NCBI GenBank assembly: GCA_947474455.1
Contig: CANJIL010000004.1
Coordinates: 52,019 to 116,018, forward strand
DNA length: 64,000 nt
Origin: Hyphomonadaceae bacterium
GTDB lineage: Bacteria > Pseudomonadota > Alphaproteobacteria > Caulobacterales > Hyphomonadaceae
Reading direction: 5' to 3'
Part shown: positions 18,239 to 26,630 of the stretch, in pieces
How positions within the stretch are numbered: the first letter of the stretch is position 1
How the letters are laid out: each line of letters begins with the position of its first letter
The notes under the pieces: generated by a model
The model's input: only the letters and a program-made list of their open reading frames with translations
Told to the model about the DNA's origin: nothing
The model's database searches: none
Made by a program: the position numbers and the translations under genes

Positions 18239-20098
18239 TTATTGGCAGGCCAGACATTCCTCGTAGTCGGTCTTCTCCGACTTGGCGAAAGCGATCGCTT
18301 TCTCTTTCTCCGAGCCGGCGAACCCCGCCCGCTGGATCGATTTGGAACGGCAGTAGTAGAGCGACTTCAGACCTTTCTCCCATGCCGTCCAGTGCAGCAT
18401 GTGAAGGTCCCATTTCTCGATGTCGGCCGGCAGGAAAAGGTTAAGGGACTGGGACTGGCAGATGTACGGCGTCCGGTCGGCCGCCAGCTCGATGACCCAA
18501 CGCTGGTCGATCTCGAAAGCTGTGCGGAACACCAGCTTCTCCTGCTCGGTCAGGCAGTCCAGATGCTGGACCGAGCCTTCGTTCTCGAGGATCGACGCCC
18601 ACACGCCCTGCGTGTTGTTGCTGGTCTTCTCCAGCACCGCCTCGAGGAAGGGGTTCTTCACCGAGAATGAGCCTGACAGCGTCTTGTGGGTATAGATGTT
18701 CGCCGGGATCGGCTCGATGCCGGCCGACGTGCCGCCGCAGATGATCGAGATCGACGCCGTCGGCGCGATCGCCAGCTTGTGGGAGAAGCGCGCCATGACG
18801 CCGCAGTCTTCCGCATCCGGGCAGGCGCCCCGCTCTTTCGCAAGCTTGACCGACGCCGCATCCGAACCGCGGCGCAGGTGCTTGAACATCACATTGTTCC
18901 AGGCCTTCGCCGTGGCCGATTCCATCGCCACGTTCTGGCTCTGCAGGAAGGAGTGGAAGCCCATCAGGCCCAGGCCAACCGAGCGTTCGCGCTTGGCCGA
19001 GTAGACCGCGCGGGCCATTTCCGGCGGCGCGCGCTTGATGAAGTCTTCCAGCACGTTGTCGAGGAAGCGGAACACGTCCTCGATGAAGTTCTCATTGCTC
19101 TTCCACTCGAGGAACTTCTCGGCGTTGACCGACGACAGGCAGCACACCGCCGTGCGGTCCATACCCTTATGGTCGAGGCCAGTGTGGAGCATGATCTCCG
19201 AGCACAGGTTCGACTGGCGAACCTTGAAGCCCAGCTGTTTCTGGTGCGCCGGCATCGCGTTGTTCACGGTGTCGGAGAAGATCAGATAGGGCTCGCCGGT
19301 CGCCATGCGGAGCTCAAGGATCTTCTGCCACAGCTTCCGGGCGGAAATCTCCTTCAGCACGGTGTTGTTCTTCGGAGACCTGAGGCCGAACGGCGTGTCG
19401 TTCTTCACCGCGTCCATGAACTCGTCGGTGATGTTGATGCCGTGATGCAGGTTCAGCGACTTGCGGTTGAAGTCGCCGGCCGCCTTCCGGATCTCCAGGA
19501 ATTCCTCGATCTCCGGGTGGTGGATGTCGAGATAGCAGGCGGCCGACCCGCGGCGCAGCGAGCCCTGGCTGATCGCCAGCGTCAGCGAATCCATCACGCG
19601 GATGAAGGGGATGATGCCCGATGTCTGCCCGTTCTGGCCGACCTTCTCGCCGATCGAGCGGACATCGCCCCAGTAGGTGCCGATGCCGCCGCCATTGGAG
19701 GCCAGCCAGACATTCTCGTTCCACGTCTCGACGATGCCATCGAGCGAATCGGAGACGCCGTTCAGGAAGCAGGAAATCGGAAGTCCGCGGTCAGCCCCGC
19801 CATTCGACAGGATCGGCGTGGCGGGCATGAACCACAGCTTTGAAATGTAGTCATAAATACGTTGCGCATGTTCGGCATCGTCCGCATAGGCCGTCGCGAC
19901 TCGAGCGAACATCTGCTGATAGCTCTCACCGGGTAGCACATAACGGTCATCCAGCGTCTTCTTGCCGAAATCGGTCAGGAGGGTGTCACGGGAGGGGTCG
20001 ATCCGCACCCCGGAAACCACCCGCAGGGTGGCCTGCGCCTTGGGTTTCCCACGGCGGGCGACGGACTTTTCCTCAGTGGTGACGGCTTCTGCGGACAT
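18239..20098 (-). CDS. nrdA: Ribonucleoside-diphosphate reductase, alpha subunit (class Ia)
   Basis: 619 residues; the catalytic subunit that reduces NDPs to dNDPs. The first active-site Cys is in LPISCFLNG, the radical-site triad is in SNLCSEI (Asn, Cys, Glu), the partner Cys is in TAVCCLSSVN, and the C-terminal redox pair is ECLACQ. The protein is about 140 residues shorter than E. coli NrdA and starts straight into the barrel region after a basic leader, without an ATP-cone. Since NrdB also lacks one, dATP feedback through a cone seems absent. The start at 20098 has a GAGAGA site. NrdR boxes lie upstream and a terminator downstream. Confidence 0.95.
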   Translation of the reverse strand: MSAEAVTTEEKSVARRGKPKAQATLRVVSGVRIDPSRDTLLTDFGKKTLDDRYVLPGESYQQMFARVATAYADDAEHAQRIYDYISKLWFMPATPILSNGGADRGLPISCFLNGVSDSLDGIVETWNENVWLASNGGGIGTYWGDVRSIGEKVGQNGQTSGIIPFIRVMDSLTLAISQGSLRRGSAACYLDIHHPEIEEFLEIRKAAGDFNRKSLNLHHGINITDEFMDAVKNDTPFGLRSPKNNTVLKEISARKLWQKILELRMATGEPYLIFSDTVNNAMPAHQKQLGFKVRQSNLCSEIMLHTGLDHKGMDRTAVCCLSSVNAEKFLEWKSNENFIEDVFRFLDNVLEDFIKRAPPEMARAVYSAKRERSVGLGLMGFHSFLQSQNVAMESATAKAWNNVMFKHLRRGSDAASVKLAKERGACPDAEDCGVMARFSHKLAIAPTASISIICGGTSAGIEPIPANIYTHKTLSGSFSVKNPFLEAVLEKTSNNTQGVWASILENEGSVQHLDCLTEQEKLVFRTAFEIDQRWVIELAADRTPYICQSQSLNLFLPADIEKWDLHMLHWTAWEKGLKSLYYCRSKSIQRAGFAGSEKEKAIAFAKSEKTDYEECLACQ

Positions 20099-20151
20099 CG
20101 AATTCTCTCGTTAGAGGCCAAAATTAGTTAATTCCGGCCAGAACCGGCGAA

Positions 20152-20199
20152 ACCCAACTGATTGGTGTCCCGCGCCAGCCCCGACGCTACATATAGTGT
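20152..20199. promoter_or_regulatory. Paired NrdR boxes upstream of nrdA
   Basis: A near-perfect NrdR box (ACGCTACATATAGTGT, 20184-20199) is paired with a weaker one whose core starts at 20155 (CAACTGATTG, 7 of 10 core bases). Core starts are 32 bases apart, as at nrdB. The rest of 20099-20467 holds no gene I can support. Confidence 0.8.
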
Positions 20200-20467
20200 C
20201 GTCACAACCCTAATGGACCGTCAACGGCCTCACGCCGGGATTATTTTCGCTTATCCACCGGAGAGAATTTAGGGGATTTAAGTCTCGTTAACCATTGGGG
20301 CGGCATACGCCCGGCTCCCACCAACTCGGGGCGGCTCTCGCAGGCTCCTGGAACACAGGTTCAACAGGCCGGGGTGCGGCCGGTCCAGCCCAGCCGCTTT
20401 TCCGACTTTTCGGTTCATCATCGGGCTGCGAGGCGGTTAGGGTCCGACGTGAGTGAAGAGGCCGCGC

Positions 20468-21082
20468 ATGGCGTTCGCATCGCACGGATACGCAATCGTG
20501 GCCCGATGAGGTCGCCGCCCTCGCCGCCAACGCCTCCAATATCTCGACCGTCTCACCCGCAACTGTTGCTACCGCACGCGGAAGCAGCGCCCGCTGCCTC
20601 GTTCTCCGAACGCATCGAACGCATTGCCGTCCGCGATCCCTCCTATGCCCACCTCATCGGCGCAGCGATCACAACCGACGCCCAGCACAGCGAGGCGGCC
20701 GAGGCGCTGCTCGGTGCGAAGATCGTCGAGCGGACAGTTTTCTTCCGCGGCAACAGCTCGACTATGGGCGAGCTGTTGCCGCGGCTGGCATTCCGACGTC
20801 GCTATGGCCGACGGCACGCTATGCTCCCTTGTAACGCTGACCGCGTGGATTCCGCTGACCGACACGGGGCCTGAAACCGCCGGCCTCGAACTGGCGATCG
20901 GCAAACGCCATGCACAGTTTCCCCATGTGCAGGACACCGGTGCTTTCGTCATCCCGGAGTCGCTCACGCCCTGAACCCCAAAGCGCCCCCGACGTGCAGG
21001 CTGGCTGCTGATGGACCACGACCCGCCGCACCGCGCCGCGCCCAACCAAACCGGCAGAAAACGCTGGAGCCTGGTCGTCTAG
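20468..21082 (+). pseudogene. Phytanoyl-CoA dioxygenase-family (PhyH) pseudogene, three frameshifts
   Basis: No single frame is intact, but the pieces read in order like a PhyH 2-oxoglutarate/Fe(II) oxygenase. HGYAIVAR (frame from 20468) gives way to DEVAALAANAS (from 20505), then VFFRGNSSTMGELLPRLA in a third frame, then WHSDVAMADG with the H-x-D iron motif and TAWIPLTDTGPETAGLEL. After a stop near 20974 another frame gives PHRAAPNQTGRKRWSLVV, which carries the second metal His and the 2OG-binding Arg, ending at 21082. At least three frameshifts are needed. Either the gene is dead or this stretch contains clustered sequencing errors. It converges on a second broken gene at 21101. Confidence 0.75.
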
Positions 21083-21100
21083 ATGAAATCGGCCGGTTGA

Positions 21101-21684
21101 TCAGCCCTTCGGGCCAAGCGCGCCATCGGCCGGCCGAGACGTGTCGCCGATCCGCGTCACCGTGAATTCGACGAACTTCATCGGCGGTCCGCTTTTCGGA
21201 ATGCGCGTGCCGATCCCGGTCCGGACGCCGTCCTCACGGTCGCACGTAGGCGATCTTCATGTCGGGTCCGGCCTGGATTTCCCACGTGAAGCCGGTTGCG
21301 TTCGGAACGATCGGAAAGTCGCCGGTGCGGCCTCCCAAATACGAGCGCATCGCATAGGCTTTCTTGGTGGGGTCGTGGGCGATCACCGCGAAGGCGGTGA
21401 AACTGAGTTCGCCGCTCTTCTCGTATACCTGCCTTCAATCACGCGCAGCGTGCCATCGAGCATCGCACCGACGCGTTCCGCCAGCACCGTCCGATGCCAG
21501 CCGCCTTCGTTACGTAGCGATTTCGTGGGCCCACGCCATTCCCCGTCGAGGAAGGCCAGCGCCTTCATCACTTCCTTCTGCGCAGCCATGCGCGGAGCAG
21601 GGTCGTAGCGCCCTGCGCGAACACCGGTGCGGCTAGCGCGAACGGTGCAGCGGAAATCAAGGGGGCTAAAATGATCGATCGCAT
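21101..21684 (-). pseudogene. DUF1579 exported protein pseudogene, three frameshifts
   Basis: From an ATG at 21684 a clear signal peptide is encoded (MRSIILAPLISAAPFALAAP, then VFAQ). The frame then breaks and the DUF1579 body continues in others: MKALAFLDGEWRGP and ERVGAMLDGTLRVIEGR, then ELSFTAFAVIAHDPTKKAYA and GDFPIVPNATGFTWEIQAGP, then GPPMKFVEFTVTRIGDTSRP ending at 21101. Three frameshifts are needed to join the four pieces. The role of DUF1579 proteins is unknown. It ends 18 bases from the PhyH relic, tail to tail. Confidence 0.75.
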
Positions 21685-21781
21685 GATGCGTGTCCCTTGT
21701 CGTGGTCGAAACATGCGCCCCTCAGAGCATTGCATCGTCAATAACACGGGCAGAGCGCACCACTGCGTGCGCCGAAGACGT

Positions 21782-24700
21782 CTAGAGATTCAAGAGCGTC
21801 GGATCTCCGCCCTGCGCCGCGATGTTGACCGTCACCGTGCGCTCCGTTGCGAAGCGCGCGAGATAGTGTGGTCCGCCTGCTTTTGGCCCCGTGCCCGAAA
21901 GGCCGGAACCGCCGAAGGGCTGGACGGCGACGACTGCGCCGATGATCGACCGGTTCACGTAGACATTGCCGGCGCGAACCGCAGCCTTGACCTTCTCGGC
22001 GAAGCTTTCGAGGCGCGAGTGGACGCCGAGCGTAAGGCCATAGCCCTTCGCCGAAAGCGCGCCGCCGACCTTTTCGATATCGTCAGGGTCGTAGCGGATG
22101 ACATGCAGGATCGGGCCAAAGACTTCCTTGTCGATCTGGTCGAGCGACTCCAGTTCGAGAATGGCCGGGCAGAAGAACGTGCCCTTCTCTCTCAAAGCGC
22201 CGATGTCACCCTGCCAGAGTTTTGCCTGCGACTTGACCTTCGCGAGGTGCGCATCGAGAAGCAAGCGCGCGTCCTCGTCGATGATCGGCCCAACATCTGT
22301 CGATGGATCCGCCGGGTCGCCGATGATCATCACGTCCATCGCGCCCCTGATCATCTCAACGATATCGTCAGCGGTTTCGTGCGGCAGGAAGAGGATGCGG
22401 AGAGCGGAGCAACGTTGCCCCGCCGAACGGAAACCCGACATGATGACGTCGTCGACGACCTGCTCCTTGAGCGCCGTGGTGTCGCAGAAGAGGGCATTGA
22501 GACCGCCCGTCTCCGCAATCAGCGGCGCGATGGGGCCGTCCTTCGCCGCAAGCGTGCGGTTGATGATGCGAGCAACTTCCGTCGAGCCCGTGAACGCGAC
22601 GCCTCCGCAGCGTGGGTCGCCAGTGAGTTTGCCGCCGACCCTGCCATCGCCGGTGAGAAGATGGAGCGCCTCCACAGGCAATCCGGCAGTGTGGAAAAGC
22701 TTCACGGCCTCGAAAGCGATGAGTGGCGTCTGTTCGGCGGGCTTGGCCAGCACCGTGTTGCCGGCGGCGAGCGCGCCGGCGATCTGGCCAGTGAAGATGG
22801 CGAGCGGGAAGTTCCAGGGGCTGATGCAGACAAAGACGCCGCGCCCCATCAATTCCATGCCGTTTGTTTCCCCGGCCGGCCCCGGCAGCGCCTCAAGGCC
22901 GTGGAATTTGGTCTCCGCTTCGACAGCATAGTAACGGCAGAAATCCACCGCCTCGCGGACTTCGGCGATGCAATCGTCCAATGTCTTCCCACCTTCGCGG
23001 GCGAGGAGGGCGATCAGCCGGTCGGTATCCTGCTCCACGGCGTTGGCCATGGCCTCGAGAATGTCCGCGCGCATGGCGCCGCCGATAGCGTTCCAGTGTG
23101 GCTGGTAGGCGAGCGCCGATGCGTAGGCGGCCTCGACGTCTGCATCAGTCGCAGAAGTAACACGGCCAACGACGCGGAATTTGTCAGCGGGTGCTTTCGT
23201 GTCGTCGCCCTTTGCGGTCGACATGTTGCCCGCTACGATCGGACCCGCAGCGATCGGACCTGCGGCGTCGAGCTTTGCGACGGCGGCTGTAATGCGCTCG
23301 CGCACCTCCTTCTGGCTGATGTCGAGCCCGCGCGAATTAATCCGCGATGCGCCGTAAAGAGCGGGCGGCGGCGGAATGCGCGCATGGCGCGCGGGCGAGG
23401 CGGACAGCAACGTGTAGGGATCCGCGGCGATCCGCTCTGCAGGCACGTCCGCATCAAGGAATGAATGGACGAACGACGTGTTCGCGCCATTCTCCAGCAG
23501 ACGGCGCACGAGATAGGGCAGCAGATCCTCATGCGCACCAACGGGTGCGTAGATACGCACAGAACGTTCGCAGCCGGCCGCCTTGTAGAGCGCGACGCCC
23601 ATGCCGTGCAGGCGCTGGAACTCGTACTCGTTGCGCCCTGCCCGTTTCGCCATCAGCTCGATCGCCGCAAGCGAATGCGCGTTGTGCGTGGCGAACTGCG
23701 GATAGATGGAAGGGCCTGTCTCGATCAGCGCTTTCGCGCAGGTGAGATAGGAGACATCGGTTGCCTGCTTGGTCGTGAAGACAGGATAGTCAGGCTGGCC
23801 GTCGACCTGAGCGCGCTTCACTTCCGAGTCCCAGTAGGCGCCTTTGACGAGCCGGACCATCAGGCGGCGTTTGGTCTCGCGCGCCAGATCTCCCAGCCAG
23901 CCGACCACGGCTTCGCCTCGCTTCTGATAGGCCTGCACTGCAAGACCCAGCCCAGTCCAGCCTGCGAGGTCCTTCTCGCGCGCTAGCTTTTCGAGAAGTT
24001 GCAGCGATAGCGCCAGCCGGTCCGCTTCTTCTGCATCCAGCGTGAAGTTGATGTCCTGCTTGGCGGCCAGCTGCGCGAGCTCGACCACCATCGGATAAAG
24101 TTCGCGATGGACGCGGTCGCCCTGCACGGCGCGATAGGCGGGATGCAGGGCGGATAATTTCACCGAGATGCCATGGGCCGTTTCTGGCCGATCGCCGGTC
24201 TTGGCCTTGCCGACTTCGCCGATGGCGTTGGCGTAGCTGTCAAAATAGCGGCGCGCGTCGGCGGTGGTGCGCGCGCCCTCGCCCAGCATGTCGAAGGAAT
24301 AGCTGGCGGCCTCGCCCTTCTTCACCGTGCGCTGGCCGCGTTGAATCGCTTCGCCGATCGTGCGTCCCATCACGAACTGCCCACCCATGATCCGCATCGC
24401 CTGCATCATCGCAGCGCGAATCACGGGCTCACCTGCCTGCCGGACCATGCGGCCAACGAAGCCGGCAGGATCGCTGGCGGCGTCTTCCGGGGGCTGCACG
24501 ATCCGGCCGGTGAGCATCAGGCCCCAGGTCGAAGCGTTGACCAGCAGGGAGTCCGACTTGCCGCGATGGTCGCGCCATTCGCCGCTGGATATCTTCTCCG
24601 CGATCAGGGCATCCGCCGTGTCTGCATCGGGCACGCGAAGCAGCGCCTCGGCGAGGCACATGAGAGCGAGGCCTTCGGGGTTCGACAGGCCGAATTCCTC

Positions 24701-24913
24701 AAGGAAACTTTCCATGACGCCGGAGCGGCGCGTCTCGGCGCGGGCTTTCAGGACGACCTGGCGCGCCGCTGCAGCCGCCGCACGGCGCTCGGCCGGATCC
24801 AGCGCCGGGTTCGCCAGCAGCTGGGCGATCCTGCGCGGTTCATCCTCGAATTTCCCTGCGTCCAGCGCATCGGGAGAGCGCAACCCAGCGGCAATCTGCT
24901 GTGTCATGATCAA
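21782..24913 (-). CDS. putA: Bifunctional proline dehydrogenase / P5C dehydrogenase PutA
   Basis: 1043 residues; converts proline to glutamate through P5C in two steps with FAD and NAD. The N-terminal arm is followed by the proline-dehydrogenase barrel (about 150-480, with RLMVRLVKGAYWDSEVKRAQ and the late YLVRRLLENGANTSF). The aldehyde-dehydrogenase half (about 560-1030) has VFVCISPWNFPLAIFTGQIA, the Glu in IAETGGLNAL and the catalytic Cys in GQRCSALR. There is no N-terminal ribbon-helix-helix domain, so this PutA is not self-regulating like the E. coli one. The start lies 123 bases from the divergent glycosyltransferase gene. Confidence 0.96.
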   Translation of the reverse strand: MIMTQQIAAGLRSPDALDAGKFEDEPRRIAQLLANPALDPAERRAAAAAARQVVLKARAETRRSGVMESFLEEFGLSNPEGLALMCLAEALLRVPDADTADALIAEKISSGEWRDHRGKSDSLLVNASTWGLMLTGRIVQPPEDAASDPAGFVGRMVRQAGEPVIRAAMMQAMRIMGGQFVMGRTIGEAIQRGQRTVKKGEAASYSFDMLGEGARTTADARRYFDSYANAIGEVGKAKTGDRPETAHGISVKLSALHPAYRAVQGDRVHRELYPMVVELAQLAAKQDINFTLDAEEADRLALSLQLLEKLAREKDLAGWTGLGLAVQAYQKRGEAVVGWLGDLARETKRRLMVRLVKGAYWDSEVKRAQVDGQPDYPVFTTKQATDVSYLTCAKALIETGPSIYPQFATHNAHSLAAIELMAKRAGRNEYEFQRLHGMGVALYKAAGCERSVRIYAPVGAHEDLLPYLVRRLLENGANTSFVHSFLDADVPAERIAADPYTLLSASPARHARIPPPPALYGASRINSRGLDISQKEVRERITAAVAKLDAAGPIAAGPIVAGNMSTAKGDDTKAPADKFRVVGRVTSATDADVEAAYASALAYQPHWNAIGGAMRADILEAMANAVEQDTDRLIALLAREGGKTLDDCIAEVREAVDFCRYYAVEAETKFHGLEALPGPAGETNGMELMGRGVFVCISPWNFPLAIFTGQIAGALAAGNTVLAKPAEQTPLIAFEAVKLFHTAGLPVEALHLLTGDGRVGGKLTGDPRCGGVAFTGSTEVARIINRTLAAKDGPIAPLIAETGGLNALFCDTTALKEQVVDDVIMSGFRSAGQRCSALRILFLPHETADDIVEMIRGAMDVMIIGDPADPSTDVGPIIDEDARLLLDAHLAKVKSQAKLWQGDIGALREKGTFFCPAILELESLDQIDKEVFGPILHVIRYDPDDIEKVGGALSAKGYGLTLGVHSRLESFAEKVKAAVRAGNVYVNRSIIGAVVAVQPFGGSGLSGTGPKAGGPHYLARFATERTVTVNIAAQGGDPTLLNL

Positions 24914-25036
24914 CCTGACCCTATGGTCAGGCCCGCGAATCGCCGCCTGACGCCATATTCTGACCTAACCATGGACGTAACCTGTCGCGGCCAGCTATCA
25001 AACGCCGCCGCAACGGAAAAAGGGACCGCGCCAACC

Positions 25037-26185
25037 ATGCGGATCATGCTTGTCACCGACGCCTGGGATCCGCAGGTAAACGGCGTCGTGCGCACCATGA
25101 AGCGCGTGATCACCGAATGCGAACAGCTGGGGCATACGTGGGACATCGTCTCCCCCAACGGCTTCAAGACCATACCGCTGCCGACCTATTCCGAAATCCG
25201 GCTAGCCTTCGGGGCCAAGAAGATCATCGAGGAGCGCTTCCTCGAATTCGAGCCCGATGCCGTGCACATCGCGACAGAAGGTCCGCTGGGATGGGCGGCG
25301 CGCGCGGTGTGCCTGCGCCACAAGTTTCCCTACACCACCAGCTATCACACGCGTTTCCCGGAATACGTAAACGCGCGCTTCAAGTTCGTGCCGGTGTGGG
25401 CTGGCTACACGGTGTTCCGCGAGTTTCACAAGTACTCCGGCCGCGTGATGGTGGCGACGCCATCGATGCGCGACGAGCTGGCGGCGCGCGGTTTCAAGAA
25501 CATCGCGCCGTGGTCGCGCGGCGTCGACACGGACTTGTTCCATCCCTCCAAACGCCAGGACGGTCGCGGGCCGTTCAGAGGCATGGTTCAGCCGATCTGG
25601 CTCAATGTCGGACGCGTGGCCGTCGAGAAGAACATCTCGACCTTTCTTGAGACGCAGCTGCCGGGTACGAAGGTTGTGGTTGGCGAAGGCCCACAGTTGG
25701 AGGCGCTGAAGGAAAGGCACAAGGATGCGCACTTCCTCGGTGTGAAGCAGGGCGAGGAGTTGGCCGCCTGCTTTGCCAATGCCGACGTTTTCTGTTTCCC
25801 GAGCCTGACGGACACGTTCGGGTTGGTTGTCCTGGAAGCCATGGCGGCGGGCACGCCTGTAGCGGGCTTCAACGTGCCCGGTCCGCGCGATTTGATCCCA
25901 GGAACCGGCGCCGGCGCTGTGAACGACGATCTCGCGACCGCCTGCATGGACGCCCTGAAGTGCTCGCGCGAGGTCACCCGCGCCTATGCCGAGACCTATT
26001 CCTGGCGCGCCTGCGCTGAGCAGTTCATCAATAATCTCGAACCGCTGCCTGTGCCGGAGCGGCGCAAGTTCTGGAAACGGCTGGCCAGACTGCGCCACGC
26101 CCTGCGCATCCGCCGCCGCAAACCCAAGGGCGGCGGCAAGCCGGAGACGCCGCCTTCCTCAGCGGCGCAGGCCAAGGCCGACTGA
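25037..26185 (+). CDS. Glycosyltransferase family 4 (mannosyltransferase-like)
   Basis: 382 residues from the ATG at 25037, which opens with MRIMLVTDAWDPQVNGVVRT, the typical start of GT4 enzymes acting on lipids or sugars. The C-terminal half has the donor-site pattern FPSLTDTFGLVVLEAMAAG with the E-x7-E arrangement and a GTPVAGFNVPGP segment. The frame extends far upstream but that part is antisense to putA and is rejected. Relatives use GDP-mannose or UDP-sugars to glycosylate lipids. A basic Arg/Lys-rich tail ends the protein. Acceptor unknown. Confidence 0.88.
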   Translation: MRIMLVTDAWDPQVNGVVRTMKRVITECEQLGHTWDIVSPNGFKTIPLPTYSEIRLAFGAKKIIEERFLEFEPDAVHIATEGPLGWAARAVCLRHKFPYTTSYHTRFPEYVNARFKFVPVWAGYTVFREFHKYSGRVMVATPSMRDELAARGFKNIAPWSRGVDTDLFHPSKRQDGRGPFRGMVQPIWLNVGRVAVEKNISTFLETQLPGTKVVVGEGPQLEALKERHKDAHFLGVKQGEELAACFANADVFCFPSLTDTFGLVVLEAMAAGTPVAGFNVPGPRDLIPGTGAGAVNDDLATACMDALKCSREVTRAYAETYSWRACAEQFINNLEPLPVPERRKFWKRLARLRHALRIRRRKPKGGGKPETPPSSAAQAKAD

Positions 26186-26285
26186 TCCTCCGCGCCTGGA
26201 AAGCGTTGCTTTCCGCGGCCATGCCGCGGGCACGCAATTTGCGTTGACCCCTGCCGGGCCGCCATGCCGGCCCGAAGCGGGCCGT

Positions 26286-26621
26286 ATGATAACCAAGCTT
26301 ACTCTTCTCGCCGCCGCAGTTCTTGTGGTCACGCCCGCAGCCGTCACTGTCATGGTGCCAGGCCCGGTGCAGGCTTCCGCCCTGAGATCCGTCGAGATGA
26401 CGGAGCCGGTAGAGGCGTTCACGCAGCTACAAAATCGCATTCAGATTCGTCTGCGTCCGGCGGCTAGGGCTGGTGACCATGACACGCGCAAGCGTGTGAT
26501 CCTGCAGGACGGAGATGGCGACGAAATCACGATCCCGCTGAAACCAGGCCAAACCTGGGCCGGCGTCGAATTGCCGGCCAACATCGCCGGCGCCTCTGTG
26601 CTGATCATCAGTGTCGAGTAG
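26286..26621 (+). CDS. Hypothetical exported protein
   Basis: 111 residues from an ATG at 26286. The N-terminus is a signal peptide or anchor (KLTLLAAAVLVVTPAAVTVM). The mature part is mixed charged and ends with PANIAGASVLIISVE. No family recognised. It follows the glycosyltransferase by about 100 bases and converges on the M16 protease. The ribosome-binding site is weak, and an inverted repeat (GGCCCG...CGGGCC) lies just before the start. Confidence 0.55.
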   Translation: MITKLTLLAAAVLVVTPAAVTVMVPGPVQASALRSVEMTEPVEAFTQLQNRIQIRLRPAARAGDHDTRKRVILQDGDGDEITIPLKPGQTWAGVELPANIAGASVLIISVE

Positions 26622-26630
26622 GCCGCCGCC

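Noticed and set aside
17225..18670. Long plus-strand frame across the lipoprotein gene and end of nrdA
   Set aside because: Antisense to two better genes and rich in Arg/His, typical of a shadow frame in GC-rich DNA.
24173..25036. Long open stretch upstream of the glycosyltransferase start
   Set aside because: It is antisense to putA and shows no GT4 features; family start is at 25037.
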